This document shows positions 8,454-16,176 of a DNA stretch of 64,000 nucleotides, in pieces. Position 1 is the stretch's first letter, and each line of letters starts with the position of its first letter. Origin of the DNA: a virus; IMG/VR virus record IMGVR_UViG_3300049629_001818, positions 1 to 64,000 of that record, one strand, 5' to 3'. The position numbers and the translations under genes were made by a program. The notes under the pieces are model-generated. The model was given only the letters and a program-made list of their open reading frames with translations. It was not told the DNA's origin and did no database searches.

Positions 8454-9611
8454 TTAGAAATCAAACTCTTTTTTTATTTCTGAAATAAAGATGTTATCTA
8501 CAAACCCAACCCTATCTTTTCTACAAAAAATACTATCATGAACCGTGAATAGTTTGATATTGGGATCTCTACTATAGATTTTTTTAATAACTTTATTGAA
8601 AATAAAATCTGATTCTAATCTTTGTAGTTGATGGGAAACCCATCGGTAATCACCACGTTCCCTTTTAATGACCCTTAGAAAATTAAAGATACTTGGAAAA
8701 AAACCAGAAAATAATCTAGATGTAGAGTTTTGATTATTATGTCCGAAAAAGATCTCAAAAACATTTTTTTTCACTTCTTTAACATTTTTATTTCCAGAGA
8801 TTTTAGAAAGATGTTTATAGAAAACTCCATCTCTAACTAATTCTGAGAATAGTTCATACTCTACCTCTTCTATCGGAATGTGCCTATTCATCTGAATGAG
8901 TTTTAGAAGGAATAGTGGCTGTGAGTTTGGTATATCAATCTCTGTGATATCACTATTTTGAATAGTAAGGCAGTTATTTCTAACGTTTTTGGGAAGTATA
9001 GTGAAAGGTGTGTGAAATCTTCCATAATCATCAAAGTGAAAATAGATTTCGCCTTCACGAATACATTCCACCGCGAAGTTATTTCTTTCAAGTTCAACTC
9101 GAGAGAGGTGTTCTTTTGATAAGAGTTCAAAACAAGCCTTATCATATTGTATTTGAACGCTATATAAATCTTCTATCAACCTTTGTCTTATCTCCATACA
9201 AATAGGTGATTCACTTGATTTGAGATTATAATCTGTCCATTTTTTTCTTTTTTTCAACAAAATCTCATCACCATTCAGATATCTACTTACAGGACTCGTT
9301 AAGATAGAGATAGAGAGCTGGTAGATTCTTGACCGCCTACCCCTTTGATGATTTTTATAAACAATAAGAATACCGTTATGAACTAAATATTCCATATAAT
9401 AGTTATACCACTTACCATAAGTTTCTCTTAAGATAGTAGCATTCAACTTGAACTCGTTCTCTTTAGTGTAATAATATTTAGTAAGTAGCGAAGAGATCAG
9501 ATGAACAAAATAATCACGCTTCAAAATTTGATCTCGAAATTTTATAGTTTTCCCAGAAAAATATCTATCTAAATAGGTTGGATAATGGTGAAGTAAATAA
9601 TCCTTGTTCAT
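8454..9611 (-). CDS. Small protein with family A polymerase palm motifs
   Basis: This 385-residue protein shows the three motifs of family A nucleic-acid polymerases in order. Motif A-like 'EIDIPNSQPLF' carries the Asp. A fingers O-helix-like 'VKKNVFEIFFG' matches K-x3-F-x3-(Y/F)-G. Motif C-like 'LFTVHDSIFCRKD' matches the VHD(E/S) signature. No 3'-5' exonuclease domain is visible, and it is much shorter than PolA. The N-terminal 130 or so residues are a basic helical region. It lies directly downstream of the IS607-type element, with only 36 bp between. It may be a minimal replicase or a degenerate relative of PolA; activity is inferred from motifs by eye. Confidence 0.55.
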   Translation of the reverse strand: MNKDYLLHHYPTYLDRYFSGKTIKFRDQILKRDYFVHLISSLLTKYYYTKENEFKLNATILRETYGKWYNYYMEYLVHNGILIVYKNHQRGRRSRIYQLSISILTSPVSRYLNGDEILLKKRKKWTDYNLKSSESPICMEIRQRLIEDLYSVQIQYDKACFELLSKEHLSRVELERNNFAVECIREGEIYFHFDDYGRFHTPFTILPKNVRNNCLTIQNSDITEIDIPNSQPLFLLKLIQMNRHIPIEEVEYELFSELVRDGVFYKHLSKISGNKNVKEVKKNVFEIFFGHNNQNSTSRLFSGFFPSIFNFLRVIKRERGDYRWVSHQLQRLESDFIFNKVIKKIYSRDPNIKLFTVHDSIFCRKDRVGFVDNIFISEIKKEFDF

Positions 9612-9647
9612 AGCTACTAATTTTATGGAAATCCATAGAAAAAGTTT

Positions 9648-10817
9648 CTAAGCTAAATTAATAACTTTTGGCGTGCTACACACCTCTATTGGGTACTGAA
9701 ATTCCCCAACTACTTTTTTGAGAATATTTAGAGATCCATTCAAATCCGCATTTATCAATTTACCAGACGCGCTCTCGAATAATCCTCTTTTTATTCTTTT
9801 ACCTAAATATTTTGTATGTTTTTTAATTTCCTCACCATCTATAAACGAGCACTTGGATGTATAACTCTCCTCGTTTTTGACAAAGTTAATGCCTTCTTTT
9901 TTACATTTGTATTCTAACATATTTAATAATTTTAGATAGGGAATTGAAACAAAATTCTGATTATTCTTTTTTCCAATATTTATCTCTTGTTTCCAGTATT
10001 GATTGTATCCAACTATTAAAGTACATATATCTTTGGAAACTAAATGATTGATAATTATTTTACTTGATTTGTGTAGATAATCATTTATTTTGTTGTTTCT
10101 TTTGTTTGTTAGTTTATTTAATTTTTTGCTCTTTTTTGTTTTGTTGATTGTTTCTAATTTACCCTGAATTTCGGATTTTTTCTTGTTGTAATACTGATTA
10201 ATAGATTTTAGTGGTTTCCCATTGACTATAATAGGTTTTGTTGTGTTTCCCGATAAAGTCATGAGATTATTGATGCCAAGATCTATAGATGAATATTTTC
10301 CGTTATCTTTCTTTAAATCATTTTCCCGGACTTCATATAATATCTCTACTACTAACTCATTATTTCTAGGAACAACTCTAACTTGATTGATATGATCAAT
10401 ATCTGTTTTGATATAGACATCAGTTCCTGATAGCTTTAAGTAACCCTTCTTTTTGAGAGAAACTGCTTGATTTGTCCAAATTGTTAAAAAACTGGAATTT
10501 TTATCCAGATATTTAGGTATTTTTACCTTTTTAGTTTTTTCAGATTTTAGTAATCCAAAAAATGATTTGAAATTTTGTTCCACCATTTTCAGTGTTTGTT
10601 GGCTAACCTTTGCTGGTAGTTTGTAATAATCTTGTTGTTTCTGTTCAACAAACATATTATTAAGATTTACATAATTTAAGAACTTCTTGTATTCAAAATA
10701 GTGCTGCCTCACAGCATACAAACCAGAATTATAAAGATTTTTACTCAATCTAGTAACTTCCATTAGTTGATTGAAATATTTACCTGATCTAATTATGTGC
10801 TTTTCAACTAGGATCAT
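9648..10817 (-). CDS. tnpB: RNA-guided nuclease TnpB of IS607 type
   Basis: This 389-residue protein has the TnpB domain order: an N-terminal wedge/REC-like helical region, RuvC-I 'SSIDLGINNLMTLSG' (catalytic Asp, about residue 180), a basic bridge, then 'YTSKCSF' and the closing 'GLFESASG...NADLNGSLNIL' with the RuvC-III Asp. At the usual RuvC-II position the sequence is 'LIVGYNQYWKQE' without the canonical Glu of VxED. A Glu in 'NEESYTSKC' is available instead, as in the rearranged-site group of TnpB. The zinc finger keeps only one cysteine. A guide RNA would be expected over the 3' end of the gene, but I cannot delimit it. Confidence 0.9.
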   Translation of the reverse strand: MILVEKHIIRSGKYFNQLMEVTRLSKNLYNSGLYAVRQHYFEYKKFLNYVNLNNMFVEQKQQDYYKLPAKVSQQTLKMVEQNFKSFFGLLKSEKTKKVKIPKYLDKNSSFLTIWTNQAVSLKKKGYLKLSGTDVYIKTDIDHINQVRVVPRNNELVVEILYEVRENDLKKDNGKYSSIDLGINNLMTLSGNTTKPIIVNGKPLKSINQYYNKKKSEIQGKLETINKTKKSKKLNKLTNKRNNKINDYLHKSSKIIINHLVSKDICTLIVGYNQYWKQEINIGKKNNQNFVSIPYLKLLNMLEYKCKKEGINFVKNEESYTSKCSFIDGEEIKKHTKYLGKRIKRGLFESASGKLINADLNGSLNILKKVVGEFQYPIEVCSTPKVINLA

Positions 10818-11383
10818 TCACTTTGTAGATTTTTTATAAGAAATTCGGTTCTTCTTTTACTTCTTCTTTGTCCATACAATCTAGCGGTAAAACTAGTAAT
10901 TATAGATACAAAGTCTTGTATTAAATCTTCTTTTTCATTAAGAGGCTCATTTATTACCTCTATCCTTCTATCATTTGAATTTAATAGTTTTTCTATATAA
11001 TTAAATCCAAATCTTGATAATCTATCCCGATGTTCAACTACAATTATACTTATAGATCTATTTGTTAGAATTTTTTCTAATTTTGGTCTTTTATCGTTCA
11101 ATCCAGATCCAATCTCTGTTACTATACTAGAAACTTTATATCCTCTAGAAGCACAATAGTCCAATAATCTATTTTTCTGTCTTTCTAGATTATCTTTATT
11201 CTCTGATGAAGAAACACGAGCATAAACTGCTACCTCTTTATTTGAATTGGGATCTTCTTCAACTATAACCAGACCACCGGTGTTTGTAGTTTGATAGTCT
11301 ATCTTATTTGATTTTATCCAGTTCCAAACGGTTCGGTAGGTAACGTTTTTCAATTTAGCATATTCACTTACTTTATATTTCAT
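10814..11383 (-). CDS. tnpA: IS607-type serine recombinase TnpA
   Basis: This 189-residue transposase has an N-terminal MerR-like helix-turn-helix (VSEYAKLKNVTYRTVWNW) followed by a small serine recombinase domain. The catalytic motif is 'VAVYARVSSSENKDNLERQ', and the arginine-bearing 'VVEHRDRLSRFGF' follows. The DNA-binding domain at the N-terminus is the hallmark of the IS607 family. All expected motifs are intact, so it may be active. It overlaps tnpB by 4 bp, and a TTTAATATATA box of the phage type sits 5 nt before its ATG. Confidence 0.92.
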   Translation of the reverse strand: MKYKVSEYAKLKNVTYRTVWNWIKSNKIDYQTTNTGGLVIVEEDPNSNKEVAVYARVSSSENKDNLERQKNRLLDYCASRGYKVSSIVTEIGSGLNDKRPKLEKILTNRSISIIVVEHRDRLSRFGFNYIEKLLNSNDRRIEVINEPLNEKEDLIQDFVSIITSFTARLYGQRRSKRRTEFLIKNLQSE

Positions 11384-11388
11384 AGATC

Positions 11389-11399
11389 TATATATTAAA
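11389..11399 (-). promoter_or_regulatory. Phage-type promoter box before tnpA
   Basis: An exact TTTAATATATA on the minus strand is 5 nt from the tnpA ATG, so the element appears to be transcribed from a phage-class promoter. Confidence 0.55.
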
Positions 11400-11505
11400 A
11401 TATAAATCTGTAAAGTAGTATTTTTTCAACTTTTTTTCTATATTTTACTATAAAAAATATAATTATTTATAATACCTAATAGGTATGATATTATAGATTA
11501 AAAGT

Positions 11506-12822
11506 TCAAGGTTTTTTTTCTGGAATTGAGAATCCTTTTGGTGATTTATCTTTTTTAGATTTCTCATCAGCTCCCTTCTCAAACTCTTTATAGACATCTG
11601 GATAAACTTGACCTTGTGAATCAGTATCATATTTAATATCAAAATAATCACTAAAATCTAGAAGACCCTTTTTGGTGAGTTCTATTTCTGATTTTTTGTT
11701 AAGATACTCATCAACACGAGCTTCTAAAGTATCTACAAAATTATTGAAAAGATTTAAGGTATTATTATTAAAAACACCAATCGGTTTTTTCTTTTTTCTG
11801 TTGAATGATCCCAGGACCACTTTGAAGATATATTCTATTTTCGGATCTTGTGAGATAATATTCTTTGTAGCTACATCAGAAATAAGCTCACGATTTATTT
11901 TAAACTTATCTTTATTGAAAAAATGAGGTATCGTAAACTCAAAATCTAAAACATCAGATTTAACCTCGGTCATATACACATTAAATAGTTTACATATTAG
12001 GCTAATATAGGCTTCTTCACGATTGGTGGCATCCAACTTTATACGTTTCAGATCCACGGATTGACAAAAACTCAAAAAGTTAACTAAAATAAGAGTATAT
12101 ACTTCAACAAATTCAGTAGATCCATTATCAGATATTTTTTTATAGAGTGGATTTAAGATAGCAAATGTTGTTTCGGTATCTGGTGTTTTAATAATCAGTT
12201 TTTCTAGATTATTTTGAAACTCATCTTCCATCAGAAAAGAGTTTTGTGTGTTAGGGTTAAGTATTTTGTAAAAGAAAAAAGCAAAAGATTTTTCACCAAA
12301 AACATATTCTAAATCTTTCTCAGAGGTGTTGAGAAAATATTTAATAGCTTCTCTTGTTTTTTGTGAAAGTCTTCCCCGAAAAATAATCGGCAGAGGATCA
12401 ACATTGAAAAGTCTGGAATATTCATCAAGCTCCTCGATAGTATAGTTATAATCACGACCTTTAATGATGGATGTTAGAACTAATCCGTTTTTTGGGGTTC
12501 TTGTGTAAGCTATATTAGCAGGTTGATTATCAGAGAAATACTCAAAAACATACCACCACTTTTTATTGAGTAATGTTTTCACTCTTTTATCTAACGAATT
12601 AAGGTAGTCAAAAGCCGCGTTATAATAGTTCTGCATAGCTAAATCAACTAGGTTGATAGGTTCTGAAGATAAAGATTTTGGTTTTATCGTGAATTTTTCA
12701 CCATCCCATTGAACTAATATTTTTGATCCTTGAACATCTTCAAATATCATCAGATCAGAATCCAAGATCTTATCGATTTGGTCTGAATCACTGATTGTGT
12801 TCAAGTTTACTAATTTTGACAT
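11506..12822 (-). CDS. Protein of unknown function, 438 aa
   Basis: I do not recognise the family. The N-terminal segment 'IFEDVQGSKILVQWDGEKFTI' (about residues 27-47) looks like a beta hairpin. The rest is mostly helical, and the last 35 residues are Lys/Asp/Glu-rich and probably disordered. The gene is expressed from an exact TTTAATATATA box 21 nt upstream. It lies next to the IS607-type element but appears complete. Confidence 0.6.
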   Translation of the reverse strand: MSKLVNLNTISDSDQIDKILDSDLMIFEDVQGSKILVQWDGEKFTIKPKSLSSEPINLVDLAMQNYYNAAFDYLNSLDKRVKTLLNKKWWYVFEYFSDNQPANIAYTRTPKNGLVLTSIIKGRDYNYTIEELDEYSRLFNVDPLPIIFRGRLSQKTREAIKYFLNTSEKDLEYVFGEKSFAFFFYKILNPNTQNSFLMEDEFQNNLEKLIIKTPDTETTFAILNPLYKKISDNGSTEFVEVYTLILVNFLSFCQSVDLKRIKLDATNREEAYISLICKLFNVYMTEVKSDVLDFEFTIPHFFNKDKFKINRELISDVATKNIISQDPKIEYIFKVVLGSFNRKKKKPIGVFNNNTLNLFNNFVDTLEARVDEYLNKKSEIELTKKGLLDFSDYFDIKYDTDSQGQVYPDVYKEFEKGADEKSKKDKSPKGFSIPEKKP

Positions 12823-12843
12823 TTTATTCCTTTAAATTTTATA

Positions 12844-12854
12844 TATATATTAAA
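12844..12854 (-). promoter_or_regulatory. Phage-type promoter box (leftward)
   Basis: An exact TTTAATATATA on the minus strand, 21 nt from the start of the 438-residue protein. It overlaps a rightward TTTTATATATA (12837-12847) that lies 20 nt before the gene at 12868, so the spacer is a back-to-back promoter. Confidence 0.6.
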
Positions 12855-12867
12855 AACCGATTGTTTA

Positions 12868-13197
12868 ATGAAGAAATTTACAAATCTCTCTTCTGACGTA
12901 GAAGATAAAAAATTAAATCTCGATTCTGACGAGATTTCTGGTAAAATCGAAATAGAATCTATTGTTGATATTTTCGTAGAACCTGAAAAAGAATCTACTT
13001 CTGGTGCCAATGAAAACTTAATAGCAGTAAATACAGATTTAGCTAACAAAGAAGTAAAAAGAGGGGATGTTGTTTATATAACTGCCTTTATTCGTAGAGA
13101 AGGTCAATCGATGACATCACCATCAACTCAATCTGTTCTAAAACTACGAGTTATTGATATTTATCAGGGTTTATCTCAACTAAATAGACTTTTATAA
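12868..13197 (+). CDS. Protein of unknown function, 109 aa
   Basis: This acidic, complete small gene has no family I recognise. The N-terminus (MKKFTNLSSDVED) loosely resembles the short targeting-like peptides seen on other proteins here. The C-terminal half reads as beta strands (RGDVVYITAFIRR, VLKLRVIDIYQ). A TTTTATATATA box lies 20 nt upstream. Confidence 0.6.
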   Translation: MKKFTNLSSDVEDKKLNLDSDEISGKIEIESIVDIFVEPEKESTSGANENLIAVNTDLANKEVKRGDVVYITAFIRREGQSMTSPSTQSVLKLRVIDIYQGLSQLNRLL

Positions 13198-13222
13198 GTT
13201 TTGAAAATAATATATACCCTGT

Positions 13223-13720
13223 ATGAAAAATATTTCTACTTTAGAACGTTTGTCGATAAAAGACTCTAAAAATGCAACAATTTTAGAACTTCCCAACGAG
13301 ATTGAGATAACTGATTTTCTTAATCAATCAAGATATAGGGCTCACTTTGAAAAAGATGAAATAAATAAACTAAATCTACTTACTGGAGATCTTAAAGGTA
13401 TTGAGTTTGGAGAACCTTCTAAAACTTTTACCCACTATGATTTTTCACGTGGATATGGTGGTTTTGGTAAGGAGAGAATTTATTTCAAAGGTTATCTATT
13501 GAAAAGAAGGAATGTGGGTGGTTACCTTCTTCATGGTGGTGTGAGATACATTCTCGACGAGATTGATATCCATAAATATATATTTTGCTACTTTGATAGC
13601 CTAGATCAATTTTGCGATATGTATAAAAATCTTCCAAGTATTATTAAAATATCAGTTGAAGAGACACCCAAAAACGAATCAAAAATATTAAGTTTTAAAA
13701 ACTATACCAATCAAAAATAA
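13223..13720 (+). CDS. Protein of unknown function, 165 aa
   Basis: I do not recognise the family. It contains a Gly/aromatic-rich patch (YDFSRGYGGFGKERIYFKGY, residues about 72-91) and looks globular. A TAATATATA box 6 nt before the ATG suggests a very short leader. It is followed after 8 bp by the second peptidase gene and probably shares a transcript with it. Confidence 0.6.
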   Translation: MKNISTLERLSIKDSKNATILELPNEIEITDFLNQSRYRAHFEKDEINKLNLLTGDLKGIEFGEPSKTFTHYDFSRGYGGFGKERIYFKGYLLKRRNVGGYLLHGGVRYILDEIDIHKYIFCYFDSLDQFCDMYKNLPSIIKISVEETPKNESKILSFKNYTNQK

Positions 13721-13728
13721 ATAAAACC

Positions 13729-15387
13729 ATGCAAAAAGAAAAAGAAAAAATAGAAATGTTAGAAGGTGGAGAATCCGGGCCACTAATTAATTTCACAGAT
13801 GGATTTTGGGTGATGCTCGGCGATCTATCAGATTTATCCTATGATAAAGCCAAAGTTAATGATAAAACATCAAAGTCGTTGGATGAAACAATTGTTGTTT
13901 GTGAGTTTTTCTTCGATCTACACCAAAATGATAAGTATGAAAACAAGATAAATCTGAAAACTTTAGACTGCTCTACTTCACCTGATTATTTTGATGTCGT
14001 ACTTGGAGAAAAGACCGGTGTGATTGGTGTGAGTGCTCTTCTAAAATATTTCATGGGTAAAAATCCGGATTTTTCTTCTAAATACACCAAAAAACAATTA
14101 GACTCCCTTGTTCAGAACTTTTTGATCTATTATAATCGTTGGGTTCAGAAAAAACCTCTTATTCCTAGTTTGAGCAAAACTTCTGGATCAACTTCTACTT
14201 CTAAAGGTGCTCGTGATGATGATTATGATTATTACGATGGTTCAGATGTTGAATTGTATGGTGGTTCGGGTTCGTGGTCATCTAAAAGTGGCAACAAAAG
14301 TTGGGGAACCGGAACATCTTATGGTTACGGATCTAGTTATGGTAGTAAATATTATTCAGTAGCTAAAGGGGATCCAGTAACGGTTCGTCCATTTCAATAT
14401 GATCCAAAAGACGTTCGATCTACTTTCTTATCTCTTACAACTGAGACTTATCCACATGGACACGAAGAAGAAGTCATGGAATATCTACCTGTTCCTGGTC
14501 TACAAAAGGACCAGTGGGGAAACTACTACTTAGTCATCGGAAATTCTGATACCATGTTTACTTGTCACACTGACACAGCATCAAGAACTAAAAGTGCAGT
14601 TAGAGTTCTTTCCTATACCGAGAACGGAGATGAAATTTTTGTAACTGATGGAACATCTATACTTGGAGCTGATGATAAGGCTGGTGTTACTATACTTCTT
14701 TATATGATTGCTAACAGAATACCTGGTGTGTATTACTTCTTTATTGGTGAAGAGCGCGGGGCTATTGGATCTAGTAAAGTAGCTGAAAACTTTGATACTA
14801 TACAACATCTTAGAGGTATGAAAAAATGTATTTCTTTTGATAGAAGAAACTATTTCTCAGTAATCACTTCTCAACTTTCTCAAACTTGTTGCTCAAACGT
14901 CTTTGCTCAAAGTCTATGTGATGAACTTAACGCGAATGGTATGCAGATGAGGTTAGATAACACCGGTGTGTTCACCGATTCAGCATCATTTATGGATCTT
15001 ATACCAGAATGTACAAACATCTCTGTTGGATATTTCTCAGAGCATACACATACTGAAATGCAAAACATTTCTTTTCTCGAAAGATTAGCAAGAGCAACTC
15101 TCGGTGTAAATTGGAATAATCTTCGTATAGCTAGAAAAGTAGGTCTAGATCCATCTATCTCAGCTAAATATGGCTCACTGATTATGAAGATGAAAAGACA
15201 AAGGTTATTCAACTCAAAAAAGGTTTATACCGATGATGAAAACTTCTATCTATTGCTTCCAGTAGATGAAACTCCTATCCTAACGGTGAAAAGAGAGCTT
15301 GAAACCTACAAAAAACTTTTTGACGATACGGGTTTCAAACCTACTATTGTATTTGAGACCGGCACTATAAAATTCAAATTTGACTAA
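13729..15387 (+). CDS. M42/M28-type zinc metallopeptidase with a long N-terminal extension
   Basis: This 552-residue paralogue of the peptidase at 5945-7036 keeps every zinc-ligand motif: 'FTCHTDTA', 'ILGADDKAG', 'FIGEERGAIGSS', 'SFDRRN' and 'SEHTHTE' (about residues 275-450). In front of the catalytic domain are a globular region of about 145 residues unlike the paralogue and a low-complexity Gly/Ser/Tyr/Asp linker (about 150-215). A different C-terminal domain follows (about 470-552). The extra domain probably targets the enzyme to a partner or to virions. The gene is closely spaced with its neighbours on both sides (8 and 5 bp). Confidence 0.8.
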   Translation: MQKEKEKIEMLEGGESGPLINFTDGFWVMLGDLSDLSYDKAKVNDKTSKSLDETIVVCEFFFDLHQNDKYENKINLKTLDCSTSPDYFDVVLGEKTGVIGVSALLKYFMGKNPDFSSKYTKKQLDSLVQNFLIYYNRWVQKKPLIPSLSKTSGSTSTSKGARDDDYDYYDGSDVELYGGSGSWSSKSGNKSWGTGTSYGYGSSYGSKYYSVAKGDPVTVRPFQYDPKDVRSTFLSLTTETYPHGHEEEVMEYLPVPGLQKDQWGNYYLVIGNSDTMFTCHTDTASRTKSAVRVLSYTENGDEIFVTDGTSILGADDKAGVTILLYMIANRIPGVYYFFIGEERGAIGSSKVAENFDTIQHLRGMKKCISFDRRNYFSVITSQLSQTCCSNVFAQSLCDELNANGMQMRLDNTGVFTDSASFMDLIPECTNISVGYFSEHTHTEMQNISFLERLARATLGVNWNNLRIARKVGLDPSISAKYGSLIMKMKRQRLFNSKKVYTDDENFYLLLPVDETPILTVKRELETYKKLFDDTGFKPTIVFETGTIKFKFD

Positions 15388-15392
15388 ACAAT

Positions 15393-15689
15393 ATGGCCTT
15401 GAGTGAAAAGGAAGAAGTTGAAAGAGAAGCGATCTTATCAGAGCTCGAAGCCTATCTTGAAGAGTTCGCTATATGCAACTATTCAGTATGGTGGGAAGAC
15501 GAGGGTTTCTATATGCAGTGCTTCTTGGATGATCCAGGATTAAAGGATATAAGTCGTCTTATTGAAATCACAGATTTTCTAGATGAAATTGAGATGAGAT
15601 TTTTTCCTAAATACGATGGGGTTTTAGAAATGTGTCTTGAGGATGGAGTTGGTGAACCATTCATTCAAGTTTTTTTCAATTTTGATTAA
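15393..15689 (+). CDS. Small acidic protein of unknown function, 98 aa
   Basis: This short, strongly acidic protein begins 5 bp after the peptidase gene and probably belongs to the same transcript. It has a predicted helix-strand pattern (EREAILSELEAYLEEF then YSVWWEDEGFYMQCFLDD). No family is recognised. Confidence 0.6.
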   Translation: MALSEKEEVEREAILSELEAYLEEFAICNYSVWWEDEGFYMQCFLDDPGLKDISRLIEITDFLDEIEMRFFPKYDGVLEMCLEDGVGEPFIQVFFNFD

Positions 15690-15704
15690 AACTTATCTTT
15701 TCGA

Positions 15705-15716
15705 TTTTATATATAT
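15705..15716 (+). promoter_or_regulatory. Phage-type promoter box for the tmRNA
   Basis: TTTTATATATAT ends 8 nt before the mature tmRNA 5' end. Because an RNA gene has no leader to obscure the geometry, this box is a useful anchor for where this promoter class starts transcription. Confidence 0.65.
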
Positions 15717-15724
15717 CAACACTC

Positions 15725-16074
15725 GGGGGTGAATGGCTTTTGACTCATTTATTCGGGTAATCAAGCAAGCATCGGATCATACTCACCGATTCATAAGTTG
15801 TATGAAAACTTTAAGTGGCAACACGAATGAAGTAGGAAGCGTTGAAGACTTAGTATTCGCCCTACGCAACAACATCCTAAAGGCAAACAGATTGGCCGTA
15901 GCCTAGACGTTTCCGAGAATGAGGTAACTCTATAAATAGCCTCAAAAGTTTTTTCGGAAGGTTCTTCGATAAAATCCGATAGTTGGTTCTCTTAGAAAAG
16001 AGTTCTAAGCTTGTGAATGATTGATTATTTAGGTAAATGTAGAAACCTGGGTTCGAATCCCAGCACCTCCACCA
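15725..16074 (+). ncRNA. ssrA: Phage-encoded tmRNA with a 29-residue tag reading frame
   Basis: This is a complete transfer-messenger RNA of 350 nt that would rescue stalled ribosomes. The acceptor stem GGGGGTG (15725-15731) pairs over all seven positions with CACCTCC (16064-16070), with one G-U. The T-arm CTGGG-TTCGAAT-CCCAG precedes it, and the 3' CCA is encoded. Pseudoknot 1 is visible: ATCGG (15771-15775) pairs CCGAT (15786-15790), and loop CATAC (15778-15782) pairs GTATG (15800-15804). The resume codon GGC lies at 15817, nt 93 of the RNA, 12 nt after the pseudoknot, as in E. coli. The tag reads from GNTNEVGSVEDL to KANRLAVA and stops at TAG 15904-15906. Confidence 0.92.
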
Positions 16075-16077
16075 AGT

Positions 16078-16107
16078 AACCCAACTCCAGAAGAGTTGGG
16101 TTTTTTT
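16078..16107 (+). terminator. Intrinsic terminator of the tmRNA gene
   Basis: AACCCAACTC (16078-16087) pairs perfectly with GAGTTGGGTT (16093-16102) around CAGAA and is followed by seven T residues. It starts 4 nt after the encoded CCA. Confidence 0.92.
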
Positions 16108-16176
16108 ATGAAAGTAGTGAAACTTTCGATGGAGTAGTATCTATAACTAAGACAAAAATTAAATATAGAAAGTAAA

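Larger units (their letters stand above)
9648..11383 (-). mobile_element. IS607-type insertion sequence (tnpA + tnpB), outer ends not defined
   Basis: A serine recombinase tnpA and a downstream tnpB overlap by 4 bp (ATGA), the arrangement typical of IS607. These elements lack terminal inverted repeats, so exact ends cannot be set by reading. The outer limits lie within 9612-9647 on one side and 11384-11505 on the other. The element separates the polymerase-like gene from the 438-residue gene on the same strand. Confidence 0.85.

Noticed and set aside
11384-11505. A possible inverted repeat at the upstream end of the IS element
   Set aside because: The AT-rich spacer forms weak chance hairpins only, and IS607 elements do not have terminal inverted repeats.
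11506-12822. A nucleotidyltransferase/ligase reading of the 'EDVQGSKILVQWDG' segment
   Set aside because: The KxDG active-site lysine is missing and no downstream ligase motifs could be found, so the protein is left unnamed.
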